Source: JTS-RE9 sp964649195 (GTDB lineage: Bacteria > Planctomycetota > Phycisphaerae > Phycisphaerales > Phycisphaeraceae). Taken from it: 7,093 nt of DNA. Positions within the stretch are counted from its first letter, which is position 1. Each line of letters starts with the position of its first letter. A program made the position numbers and the translations under genes. The notes under the pieces are model-generated. The model was not told the DNA's origin. It worked only from the letters and a program-made list of their open reading frames with translations, and searched no databases. The DNA is taken from NCBI GenBank assembly GCA_964649195.1, contig CAZYPK010000213.1, positions 1-7,093 on the forward strand, written 5' to 3'. Of the stretch, positions 1 to 5,220 are shown piece by piece.

Positions 1-159
1 GGGTGGCTGGGGCTGAGGCTTTGCGCAAGCCCCGGCCCGGCGACCTTCAGCCTTCAGCATTCAGCATTCAGCCTTCAGCATTCAGCCTTCAGCTTTCAGT
101 TGCTTCACCTTGCTTCGTGCATCTGGGCCGGGGCTTCGCAGACTCAGCCCCAGCCACCC
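1..159. repeat. Large nested inverted repeat enclosing a tandem array
   Basis: The left arm (1-38) and right arm (125-159) are near-perfect reverse complements. Both arms run from GGGTGGCTGGGGCTGAG at the outer end to AAGCCCCGGCCC at the inner end and differ only by a few bases and small indels in the middle. Each arm can also fold on itself, because GGCTGGGGCT pairs with AGCCCCGGCC with one mismatch. The loop between the arms holds the heptamer array at 46-99. No reading frame here looks genuine. The structure resembles a dispersed non-coding repeat rather than an insertion sequence, since no transposase is present. Its left end coincides with the window edge, so it may extend further. Confidence 0.85.
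46..99. repeat. Tandem heptamer array, TTCAGCN
   Basis: Seven complete 7-bp units of the form TTCAGC(C/A/T) start at 46, 53, 60, 67, 74, 81 and 88, followed by a partial TTCAG at 95-99. Only the seventh base varies between units. The array sits in the loop of the inverted repeat at 1-159. Confidence 0.95.
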
Positions 160-287
160 GGGTCAATATCTTGCCGAGCTTGTGTGCTTCCGTTCTTTGA
201 ATTGATTCTGCCTCGATTCCGCCTTGTTTGGAGCTTGTTTGAGATTTGGTGATTGTGATTTGGAACTTTACTTCCGTATCCAATCCT
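160..287. other. Intergenic stretch, lower GC, no gene seen
   Basis: This stretch lies between the inverted repeat and the 3' end of the TIMP-like gene. It is visibly richer in T and A than its surroundings. It has a short direct repeat (CTTGTTTG at 223-230 and 234-241) followed by degenerate GATTTGG/GATTGTG-like words around 242-264. I see no convincing terminator hairpin or coding pattern. Confidence 0.5.
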
Positions 288-716
288 TCATTCCTTTTTC
301 CTCTCATCCCTGGGCTTCTCGCCGTCGCCCAGTTCCTTGATGTCGTCGGCGCCGGCGGCGAGGCTGCGCGTTCGCGTGCAGATGTTGGTGCTCAGGGCGT
401 CGGGCTTGCCGTAGCAATAGACGAGATAGGTGGCGTCACCCTTGGTGGTGAAGGCGTAGCCGCAGGTCGCGCCGTGCGCGGCGGTGGTGATGGTGACGGT
501 CTTGCCGACCTCGCCTTTCCAGACGCGATCGACTTCGAAGGTGACGATCTTCCGCTGCTCCTTGATTTCGACGCTGATGCACTTGCCGGAGAAGACCGCC
601 GTCGATCCGGCCAGGGCCTGCTTGGGCGGCGGCGGCGGGGCGCAACTGCACGCGAGGGCGGCGGGGATCAGCGACTGCGAGGCGATGAGGAACGCAAGAG
701 CGATGACGAAACGCAT
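288..716 (-). CDS. Exported TIMP/netrin (NTR)-like domain protein
   Basis: The gene encodes 142 residues. The start at 716 was chosen because AAGGA lies 6 bases upstream of the ATG; an upstream ATG at 752 would put extra residues before the signal peptide. Residues 1-22 form a signal peptide ending in ALA just before Cys23. The mature protein then begins CSC (Cys23, Cys25), as in tissue-inhibitor-of-metalloproteinase folds. A run of prolines and the stretch STAVFSGKC follow, then a beta-rich region (VTFEVDRVWKG), GATCGY, YLVYCYG and LSTNICTRT. Six cysteines (23, 25, 46, 85, 101, 113) could form three disulfides. The -3 to -1 residues (Ala-Leu-Ala) fit signal peptidase I better than a lipobox, so it is probably secreted rather than a lipoprotein. 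The fold assignment rests on these motifs. Protease inhibition is unproven for bacterial members. It is divergent from thiC. Confidence 0.82.
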   Translation of the reverse strand: MRFVIALAFLIASQSLIPAALACSCAPPPPPKQALAGSTAVFSGKCISVEIKEQRKIVTFEVDRVWKGEVGKTVTITTAAHGATCGYAFTTKGDATYLVYCYGKPDALSTNICTRTRSLAAGADDIKELGDGEKPRDERKKE

Positions 717-818
717 GAGAAGTCCTTTCAAGAGAAGATGGTTCACGGTCATGGAAAGTCAGACGCACGAAGAGCGGAATGGTTTCATGCGATTGCGATG
801 CCGGGGGATGCGCAGGCA

Positions 819-846
819 TTGCGATGGTGATCGGTTCGCCTACAAT
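819..846 (+). promoter_or_regulatory. Probable promoter of the thiC riboswitch transcript
   Basis: TTGCGA (819-824) is separated by 16 bases from TACAAT (841-846), giving four of six and five of six matches to the sigma-70 consensus. Transcription would begin near 853, immediately before the first stem of the TPP riboswitch. That position supports the call. Confidence 0.6.
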
Positions 847-854
847 CATGTCAG

Positions 855-936
855 TTCGCTAGGGGTGCCTTGCCCGCGCTTGGCTGAGATCAAACCCTGG
901 AACCTGACCCGGTTCGCACCGGCGTAGGGAAGCGAG
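855..936 (+). promoter_or_regulatory. TPP (thiamine pyrophosphate) riboswitch, THI element
   Basis: The hallmark thi-box segments appear in order: GGGGTGCC (862-869), GGCTGAGAT (882-890), ACCCTGGAACCTGACCCGG, and CCGGCGTAGGGAAG. The P1 stem closes TCGCT (856-860) with AGCGA (931-935), extended by a T-G pair at 855/936. A local CCGGTT/ACCGG-type stem matches the P4/P5 region. This aptamer class binds thiamine pyrophosphate and represses thiamine genes. It lies directly upstream of thiC, its most frequent target. Confidence 0.97.
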
Positions 937-1007
937 CGTGAAACGCCGTTCATTTCACGTCGTCCTTCCTTCCGCCGCTCGCGGCGTAGCAACGTCAACG
1001 AAGGATG
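932..1007 (+). promoter_or_regulatory. Riboswitch expression platform with SD sequestration
   Basis: Several competing pairings are visible. CGTCCTT (961-967) pairs with AAGGATG (1001-1007), seven base pairs including one G-T, and hides the thiC Shine-Dalgarno AAGGA. Inside this, CGCCG (973-977) and CGGCG (982-986) form a tight hairpin with a CTCG loop. The 3' strand of P1 plus two bases (GCGAGCG, 932-938) is a perfect complement of CGCTCGC (976-982), which includes one side of that hairpin. A further small hairpin pairs GTGAAA (938-943) with TTTCAC (953-958). No U-tract terminator is present, so control is inferred to be at translation initiation. Confidence 0.72.
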
Positions 1008-1012
1008 TCACC

Positions 1013-2962
1013 ATGATCACCCCCAATCATCCAACCCCCGGCTTCAGCATAAAGTCTTCCGATCAAACGTGGACCCTCCCCGCGCTCGGCTCCAACCCCG
1101 GCACGCTCGCCACCGCCACCACGCCCGGCTCCTTCTCGAACCAGCCCGTCATCCTTCCGGGGGTGCGCGGGGCGATGACCTTCAGTTCACCCGACACGCC
1201 GGGCATGCCGCCGGTGAGCGACAGGACCGCGTGGGATTTTCTGCCTGAAAAATGGAACACCACCGAACACGCAGGCACGGGAGCTTTAAGCTCCCGTGCC
1301 TTCGCGCCTGGTTCGATTGAAGTCATCTTCGAACAATCCGATGGTTCGCTCCGCCGCGTGACTTTCCCCGCGGGCTTCGCGCCTTCGACGCAGCTTGAAT
1401 CGGCGCGTCTGGGCATCATCACACCGCAGATGCACCGCGTCGCCGAGCGTGAGCCGCATCTGACTGCCGTGCAGGTGCGCGATGAAGTGGCCGCGGGTCG
1501 CATGATCATCCTCGCCAACAAGGTGCATCTTGAATATGAACTCGATCCGATGTGCATCGGCCGGGCGAGCAAGACCAAGGTCAACGCCAACATGGGCGCT
1601 TCGCCGATTTCATCCGGCACCGAAGAGGAAGTTGAAAAACTCCGCTGGGCCGAGAAGTGGGGCGCGGACACGGTGATGGATCTCTCCACCGGCGGCGACC
1701 TCGATGGCTGCCGGGAGGCGCTGTGCAGGAACTCGCATGTGCCCATCGGGACCGTGCCGATTTACTCGATGATCATCGGCCGCAAGATCGAGGATCTGAA
1801 CGAAGCGATCGTCATGGAGACGCTGCGATTCCAGGCTTCGCAGGGCGTGGACTATTTCACCATTCACGCAGGGGTGCTCAAAAAACACCTGAAACTAGCC
1901 AAGAACCGGCTCATCGGCCTCGTCTCGCGCGGCGGCTCCATGCTCGCCAAGTGGATGCTGCATCACAACCGCGAAAACCTCATGAACACCGCATGGGAAG
2001 AAATCTGCGACATCATGCGCGAGTATGACGTGACCTTTTCCATCGGTGACGGCTGTCGCCCCGGCGGACTCGCCGATGCCTCCGATGCGCTGCAACTGGC
2101 GGAGCTCGAAGAGCTGGGCAAGCTCACCGAGCGCGCCTGGCGCAAGGGCGTGCAGGTGATGATCGAAGGCCCGGGCCATGTGCCGCTGGATCAGATTGAG
2201 TTCAACATGAAGCTTCAGCGCCGCCTCTGCCACGGCGCGCCGTTCTATGTGCTTGGCCCGCTGGTCACCGATATTTTCCCAGGCTACGACCACATCACTT
2301 CGTGCATCGGTGCAACCAACGCGGCCTACCACGGCGCGAGCATGCTTTGCTATGTCACGCCCAAGGAACATCTGGGCCTGCCCAAGAAGGATGATGTGAA
2401 GCAGGGGTGCATCGCCTACAAGATCGCGGCCCACGCGGCTGACATCGCCCTGGGCATTCCGCAATCACGCGACCGTGATGATGAACTGACCAAGGCCCGG
2501 GCCGCCCTGAACTGGCAGAAGCATTTCGATCTCTCCTTCGATCCCGACACCGCCCGCGCCTATCACGATGAGGATCTCGATGTCGATACCGACTTCTGCG
2601 CCATGTGCGGCCACGACTGGTGCAGCGTCCGCATCAGCAAGGAAATCCAGGAATGGGCCAGCGGCAAGGCCCCCGGCATGGAGCAGGGCGCTCCCAAACG
2701 AAGCGCAGCACTGACGCAGGAACAGCAGGAAATCCTCGCCAAACGCGGCGTATTAAGCCCCGACGAAATCCACAAGCTCGCCAGCAAAACGAAAAAAGCC
2801 CTGGGCACGGGGGCTTCAGCCCCCGTGCCCGGCGACCAGAAACTCTCCTGCCACAGCGACTACGTGGACTCGGAGGAAGCAAAGAAACTCCAGTCAAAAA
2901 AACTGGTGCAGGTGAACGTGGCCCCCGCGCTGAACCTGCCGACGCATGATTCGGTGATTTGA
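1013..2962 (+). CDS. thiC: Phosphomethylpyrimidine synthase ThiC
   Basis: ThiC is a radical-SAM enzyme that converts aminoimidazole ribotide into HMP phosphate, the pyrimidine half of thiamine. The 649-residue start was chosen because the ATG at 1013 follows AAGGA (1001-1005) at normal spacing. An in-frame GTG at 938 lies in the riboswitch region. The conserved core begins near residue 130 and includes NANMGASPISSG, DLSTGGDLDG, VPIGTVPIYS, GDGCRPGG, EGPGHVPLDQI (about residue 385) and the GATNAAYHGASMLCYVTP region. The cluster motif is Cys529-x2-Cys532-x4-Cys537 (CAMCGHDWC), which binds the 4Fe-4S cluster. The N-terminal about 130 residues and the about 110 residues after the cluster are divergent. 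Each divergent end contains a palindromic element read in frame (1274-1300 and 2803-2830). It is predicted to be repressed by TPP through the upstream riboswitch. Confidence 0.97.
   Translation: MITPNHPTPGFSIKSSDQTWTLPALGSNPGTLATATTPGSFSNQPVILPGVRGAMTFSSPDTPGMPPVSDRTAWDFLPEKWNTTEHAGTGALSSRAFAPGSIEVIFEQSDGSLRRVTFPAGFAPSTQLESARLGIITPQMHRVAEREPHLTAVQVRDEVAAGRMIILANKVHLEYELDPMCIGRASKTKVNANMGASPISSGTEEEVEKLRWAEKWGADTVMDLSTGGDLDGCREALCRNSHVPIGTVPIYSMIIGRKIEDLNEAIVMETLRFQASQGVDYFTIHAGVLKKHLKLAKNRLIGLVSRGGSMLAKWMLHHNRENLMNTAWEEICDIMREYDVTFSIGDGCRPGGLADASDALQLAELEELGKLTERAWRKGVQVMIEGPGHVPLDQIEFNMKLQRRLCHGAPFYVLGPLVTDIFPGYDHITSCIGATNAAYHGASMLCYVTPKEHLGLPKKDDVKQGCIAYKIAAHAADIALGIPQSRDRDDELTKARAALNWQKHFDLSFDPDTARAYHDEDLDVDTDFCAMCGHDWCSVRISKEIQEWASGKAPGMEQGAPKRSAALTQEQQEILAKRGVLSPDEIHKLASKTKKALGTGASAPVPGDQKLSCHSDYVDSEEAKKLQSKKLVQVNVAPALNLPTHDSVI
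1274..1300. repeat. Perfect palindromic element inside thiC (copy 1)
   Basis: The arms GGCACGGGAGCTT (1274-1286) and AAGCTCCCGTGCC (1288-1300) are perfect complements around a single T. It occupies exactly nine codons of thiC (residues 88-96, GTGALSSRA), in the variable N-terminal region. It is a sister of the element at 2803-2830. Confidence 0.93.
2803..2830. repeat. Perfect palindromic element inside thiC (copy 2)
   Basis: The arms GGGCACGGGGGCT (2803-2815) and AGCCCCCGTGCCC (2818-2830) are perfect complements around TC. It is translated as part of LGTGASAPVPG in the variable C-terminal tail of ThiC. The outer core GGCACGGG/CCCGTGCC is identical to copy 1 and the inner arm differs by one compensated base pair. 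Confidence 0.93.
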
Positions 2963-2992
2963 CAAGGTGCGCAACCCCGATGGAATATTCAC

Positions 2993-3202
2993 ATGACGCC
3001 GATACCCCACCAGGATTCCGAAGCGGCCCGGCGATTGCGAACCGCGTTTGAAATGCACGAGTTCGGTGTGGACGTGATGCGACAGCGATTGATTCGGGAA
3101 CTTGGGGCGGGCAACAGGAAGGCCATCGATCAGCGCCTTCAGGAATGGCTCGCCACACAACCCGACAAGCCTGAAGCCTTTTTCCGGATTCGTGCCATAT
3201 GA
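2993..3202 (+). CDS. Small helical protein paired with a nucleotidyltransferase
   Basis: The 69-residue protein of unknown function starts 30 bases after thiC. GGAA (2982-2985) lies 7 bases before the ATG. It is charged and probably all helical: ARRLRTAFEMHEFGVDVMRQ, then a stretch of the form RLIREL...AIDQRLQEWLATQPDKPEAF. There is no signal peptide or membrane segment. Its last codon overlaps the start of the nucleotidyltransferase gene (ATGA at 3199-3202), so the two are translationally coupled. From memory, small proteins with the pattern E-h-E-F-G-V, M-R and W-L-x-x-x-P occur beside such nucleotidyltransferases in other bacteria. This suggests a partner or antitoxin role, which is an inference from context. 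It may share the thiC transcript, because no terminator is visible between them. Confidence 0.75.
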   Translation: MTPIPHQDSEAARRLRTAFEMHEFGVDVMRQRLIRELGAGNRKAIDQRLQEWLATQPDKPEAFFRIRAI

Positions 3203-3789
3203 CCTTGCGACAACTGCTCAAGCGTGTCGCCTCGGATCTTGATCGGCTGGAAATCCGATGGGCGATCGTCGGCGGCTTTGCGGTATCCGCCCGTGCGGCG
3301 CCCAGATTCACCAATGATCTCGACTTTGCCATCGCCGTCGATTCGGATGAGCAAGCCGAGGCGGTTGTCCGGTCGCTTGTGACCGAAGGCTACCACCTGC
3401 CTGTCGCTCTGGAGCATAACGAAGTGGGCCGCCTGTCAACCGTGCGTTTGTATTCACCTTACACGCAGCGGTATCTCGTGGACCTTCTCTTTGCCGCATC
3501 AGGCATCGAGAGGGAAGCGGTTGCGGGTTCGACTTCAATTGCGGTTGTTCGCGGAATCAGCGCCCCCGTCGCACAACTGCCGCACCTGATTGCGATGAAG
3601 GCGCTAAGCGCCTCTGATCGGCGTCCGCGCGATTGGGATGATATTGAATCGCTTGTGTCCCGGGCCAGTGATGATGAGCTCAAGGAATCACAAAGACTCG
3701 TCAGGCTGATTCTCGAACGCGGATATGGTCAGAATGCGAATCTGACCGAAGACATCGCAATGTACATTCGAAGATATCGACGCCGGTGA
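3199..3789 (+). CDS. Nucleotidyltransferase-fold protein, AbiEii/MNT-like
   Basis: The 196-residue protein has the signature of the pol-beta-like nucleotidyltransferase superfamily. GGFAVSARAAPRFTNDLDF spans residues 25-43, with the Gly-Gly loop at 25-26 and metal-binding Asp40 and Asp42. A likely third acidic residue is Asp95 in RYLVDLLF. Downstream, LPHLIAMKALSASDRRPRDWDDI (about residues 127-149) is typical of AbiEii/DUF6036-type proteins. Such enzymes transfer nucleotides to tRNA or protein, and several are toxins of type IV or type VII-like systems. Which applies here cannot be read from the sequence. No strong Shine-Dalgarno precedes the ATG, consistent with coupling to the overlapping upstream gene. 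All catalytic positions appear intact. It lies outside the guaA-linked direct repeats, so it is not obviously part of that island. Confidence 0.87.
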   Translation: MTLRQLLKRVASDLDRLEIRWAIVGGFAVSARAAPRFTNDLDFAIAVDSDEQAEAVVRSLVTEGYHLPVALEHNEVGRLSTVRLYSPYTQRYLVDLLFAASGIEREAVAGSTSIAVVRGISAPVAQLPHLIAMKALSASDRRPRDWDDIESLVSRASDDELKESQRLVRLILERGYGQNANLTEDIAMYIRRYRRR

Positions 3790-3825
3790 GCCTCGTGAAG
3801 GCCACAATCACAAGGCACACATCCC

Positions 3826-3850
3826 TTACTCCCACTCAATCGTCGCCGGC
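3826..3850. repeat. Direct repeat, probable att site (distal copy)
   Basis: This segment is identical over 25 bases to 5221-5245 and is the end of the displaced guaA fragment. It is interpreted as the distal attachment site of the island. Confidence 0.75.
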
Positions 3851-3917
3851 ACATCGAACGGAATGCGTGCCCAGTCAGCGGTCATGAAGTCCCGTGTCTC
3901 CACTGCACGCACCACCG
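3826..3917 (-). pseudogene. guaA: Displaced, decayed 3' end of guaA
   Basis: Read on the minus strand this encodes VVRAVETRDFMTADWARI followed by PFDV and PATIEWE and a stop. It matches the last part of the intact GuaA except that 26 residues, from LATVSN to DISSKP, are missing. The aligned part differs from intact guaA mostly at silent positions. It therefore evolved as functional guaA before being displaced. The missing 78 bp lie between two CGTCGCC words in the intact gene (5236-5242 and 5314-5320). Only one such word remains here (3841-3847). The fragment lacks everything upstream of about residue 528 of GuaA and cannot be functional. Confidence 0.85.
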
Positions 3918-4172
3918 TCAGCAAACGGCACGAAAACCCGATCGTTCCGGTTCATCACCTTCAGGCTTGTTTGTTCAATCCCGCCGATTGTTCTTGTGTA
4001 GATCATTCGCTGGACAATTCTCCATAGTTTGTCCACTTGGCGATTGCCCTGAAACTTCATGGCGATGACTGTCGTTACCAAGTCCGCGAGTTGCATGCCG
4101 TAGTTATGCGCTTGAGGCACGGCGAAAAGGGTGTTCCGAGGATGGCGGCAAATCAGCACGATGCGTTGAGCA
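3918..4172 (-). pseudogene. C-terminal remnant of a DUF3800-like gene
   Basis: The minus strand reads AQRIVLICRHPRN, then NYGMQLADLVTTVIAMKFQG and LWRIVQRMIYTRTIGG, ending near VMNRNDRVFVPF. The GMQLADLV motif followed by a helix and an LW-containing stretch is the usual end of DUF3800 proteins, which often occur on phages and genomic islands. Only about 80 residues remain. The 5' part is cut off where an unrelated GC-rich segment begins near 4172, and there is no natural start. The frame runs into the displaced guaA fragment out of phase. I am moderately sure of the family because only the tail is visible. It is certainly not an intact gene. Confidence 0.55.
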
Positions 4173-4279
4173 TGCATGGCACGGCGCTCTTCGCGTGGGT
4201 GACGCCGATCGTCGCGGTGACGCTGGTGGTGGGTGTGGTGCGGGGGATGAAGGCGAAGATGAGCGCCTGGCATGCCATC
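4173..4279 (+). pseudogene. Fragment of a membrane-protein gene
   Basis: On the plus strand this short segment encodes HGTALFAWVTPIVAVTLVVG followed by VVRGMKAKMSAWHAI. That is one clear membrane-spanning helix followed by a basic cytoplasmic-like stretch. Third codon positions are almost all G or C, much more than in the flanking DNA, so this was real coding sequence. It has no plausible own start or ribosome binding site and breaks off abruptly at both ends. Family not recognised. It lies on the strand opposite both neighbours, which fits piecemeal decay of an island. Confidence 0.45.
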
Positions 4280-4288
4280 ACATTGTGC

Positions 4289-4951
4289 TCACCATTCGTA
4301 ACCCATGTCTTCAGCGACACGGTGAATGGATGTCAATAGGACGGCCATTGAGTTAAAATATGCATATCGAACTTCATCGAAAGATTTCCATTTCATCGCT
4401 TCCGAATCCAGATGATCGATCAAGGGAATTGCCGACTTCGCTTCATATGATGTCGCCTGTGCTTCAACTTCGCTGTCGCCGAGTGTGACTGCGCCAGCAG
4501 TGCTGATGATCTGATCCCAGTCGAGCCGACGGAAAAACTCCCGAAGTTCCATGGAGGGCTTTTGATGGATATGCCGTCTGGCCCAACCGGTGAATGCTTC
4601 CTTGTCCATTTCACCAGCGGCCAGCTTCAGGATTGCAAGCTCCGCTTCGTCGATGTGAGCGTCAAACCCCCATCCGTTGTCGGAGAGGAATGCGATCATC
4701 GCCGCCGTCGCAGCTCGCTTGTTGCCGTCAACAAAGGGATGGTTCTTGCAGATGTGAAAGGCATAGGCCGCCGCCATTGCCGGAAGGTCTGCGTGCATAA
4801 ACTCTCCGGCATACTGCTGTGCAGGAGTGGCAACAGCGGATTCCAGAAGGCCTCGGTCTCGTAAAGTGGAATCACCACCCTGATCATCGATCGCCAGCGC
4901 ATGCAGGACAATAACATCCCCGACTGAAAGAAATCGAATGCTTGGTGTCAT
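4289..4951 (-). CDS. doc: Doc-type Fic-fold toxin with a C-terminal extension
   Basis: The 220-residue protein has a Doc/Fic domain at about residues 1-128. GLLESAVATPAQQYAG spans residues 34-49. The active-site loop is HPFVDGNKR at 71-79, with His71, Asp75, Asn77, Lys78 and Arg79 present. Canonical AMP-transferring Fic proteins have a GNGR loop. Lys in place of the second Gly is the Doc form, and phage P1 Doc phosphorylates elongation factor Tu and halts translation. The same activity is inferred here. Doc proteins are usually near 125 residues. The extra 90 residues (MELREFFRRLDWDQI to the end) are not recognised. The start overlaps the antitoxin stop by 4 bases (ATGA at 4948-4951), so the genes are coupled. 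The reading frame is intact. Confidence 0.9.
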   Translation of the reverse strand: MTPSIRFLSVGDVIVLHALAIDDQGGDSTLRDRGLLESAVATPAQQYAGEFMHADLPAMAAAYAFHICKNHPFVDGNKRAATAAMIAFLSDNGWGFDAHIDEAELAILKLAAGEMDKEAFTGWARRHIHQKPSMELREFFRRLDWDQIISTAGAVTLGDSEVEAQATSYEAKSAIPLIDHLDSEAMKWKSFDEVRYAYFNSMAVLLTSIHRVAEDMGYEW

Positions 4952-5160
4952 TTCGCCAGCCTGCGCATGAGTTCGCCATGCTTGCCGAAGACTTCACGAA
5001 CATGTCGGTCCAGGCGATTAACATCACAGCCTGGCTCCATGCGGGACTGAAGGTAAAGAAAATAGGCTGAAGGTGACAGATTCAGCTTTGCCGCCGCAGC
5101 TTCGAATCGCTTGCGGACGTCAGGCGTGACTTCAAATTGGAGAGTTTCGGTGGTTGCCAT
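4948..5160 (-). CDS. Ribbon-helix-helix-like antitoxin of the Doc module
   Basis: The 70-residue start at 5160 gives MATTETLQFEVTPDVRKRFE, a beta strand followed by two helices (EAAAAKLNLSPSAYFLYLQS). This resembles the ribbon-helix-helix DNA-binding domain of CopG/DUF1778-type antitoxins. The remaining about 30 residues (PGCDVNRLDRHVREVFGKHG) would be the toxin-binding arm. Its size, its place before doc and the 4-base overlap all fit a type II antitoxin that neutralises Doc and represses the operon. The longer frame starting with TTG at 5220 was not chosen because it would abut the guaA stop and bypass the promoter at 5167-5195. No good Shine-Dalgarno precedes 5160, which agrees with a leaderless transcript. 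The family assignment comes from pattern only. Confidence 0.78.
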   Translation of the reverse strand: MATTETLQFEVTPDVRKRFEAAAAKLNLSPSAYFLYLQSRMEPGCDVNRLDRHVREVFGKHGELMRRLAK

Positions 5161-5166
5161 GCCTGT

Positions 5167-5195
5167 ATTATCGACCACAAAGCGGTGAAAGACAA
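5167..5195 (-). promoter_or_regulatory. Probable leaderless promoter of the antitoxin-doc operon
   Basis: On the minus strand TTGTCT (5190-5195) is spaced exactly 17 bases from GATAAT (5167-5172), matching four of six and five of six consensus bases. Transcription would begin about 7 bases further, at the A of the antitoxin ATG (5160). A small inverted repeat GACA-N2-TGTC (5191-5200) overlaps the -35 and could be part of an autoregulatory operator. Confidence 0.55.
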
Positions 5196-5220
5196 CTGTC
5201 ATTCCATCACTCTGATTCAA

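Noticed and set aside
46..99. Possible CRISPR array
   Set aside because: The units are 7 bp in direct tandem without spacers, so this is a microsatellite-type array.
246..830. Plus-strand open frame of 194 codons opposite the TIMP-like gene
   Set aside because: It is low-complexity Gly/Asp/Arg-rich sequence typical of an antisense frame. The minus strand encodes a coherent signal peptide and a cysteine-patterned domain.
938..1012. GTG start of thiC at 938, adding 25 residues
   Set aside because: It overlaps the aptamer-proximal pairing region, and the ATG at 1013 has a proper Shine-Dalgarno that the expression platform is built to control.
1274..1300. Transcription terminator inside thiC
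   Set aside because: The palindrome has no following T-tract and lies in an intact conserved gene.
3790..3825. Terminator after the nucleotidyltransferase gene
   Set aside because: GCCT-N5-AGGC gives only a four-base-pair stem without a T-run, too weak to call.
3875..4273. A single 132-codon minus-strand gene
   Set aside because: It is a chance fusion: antisense of a plus-strand membrane fragment, then a DUF3800-like tail, then out-of-frame guaA remnant.
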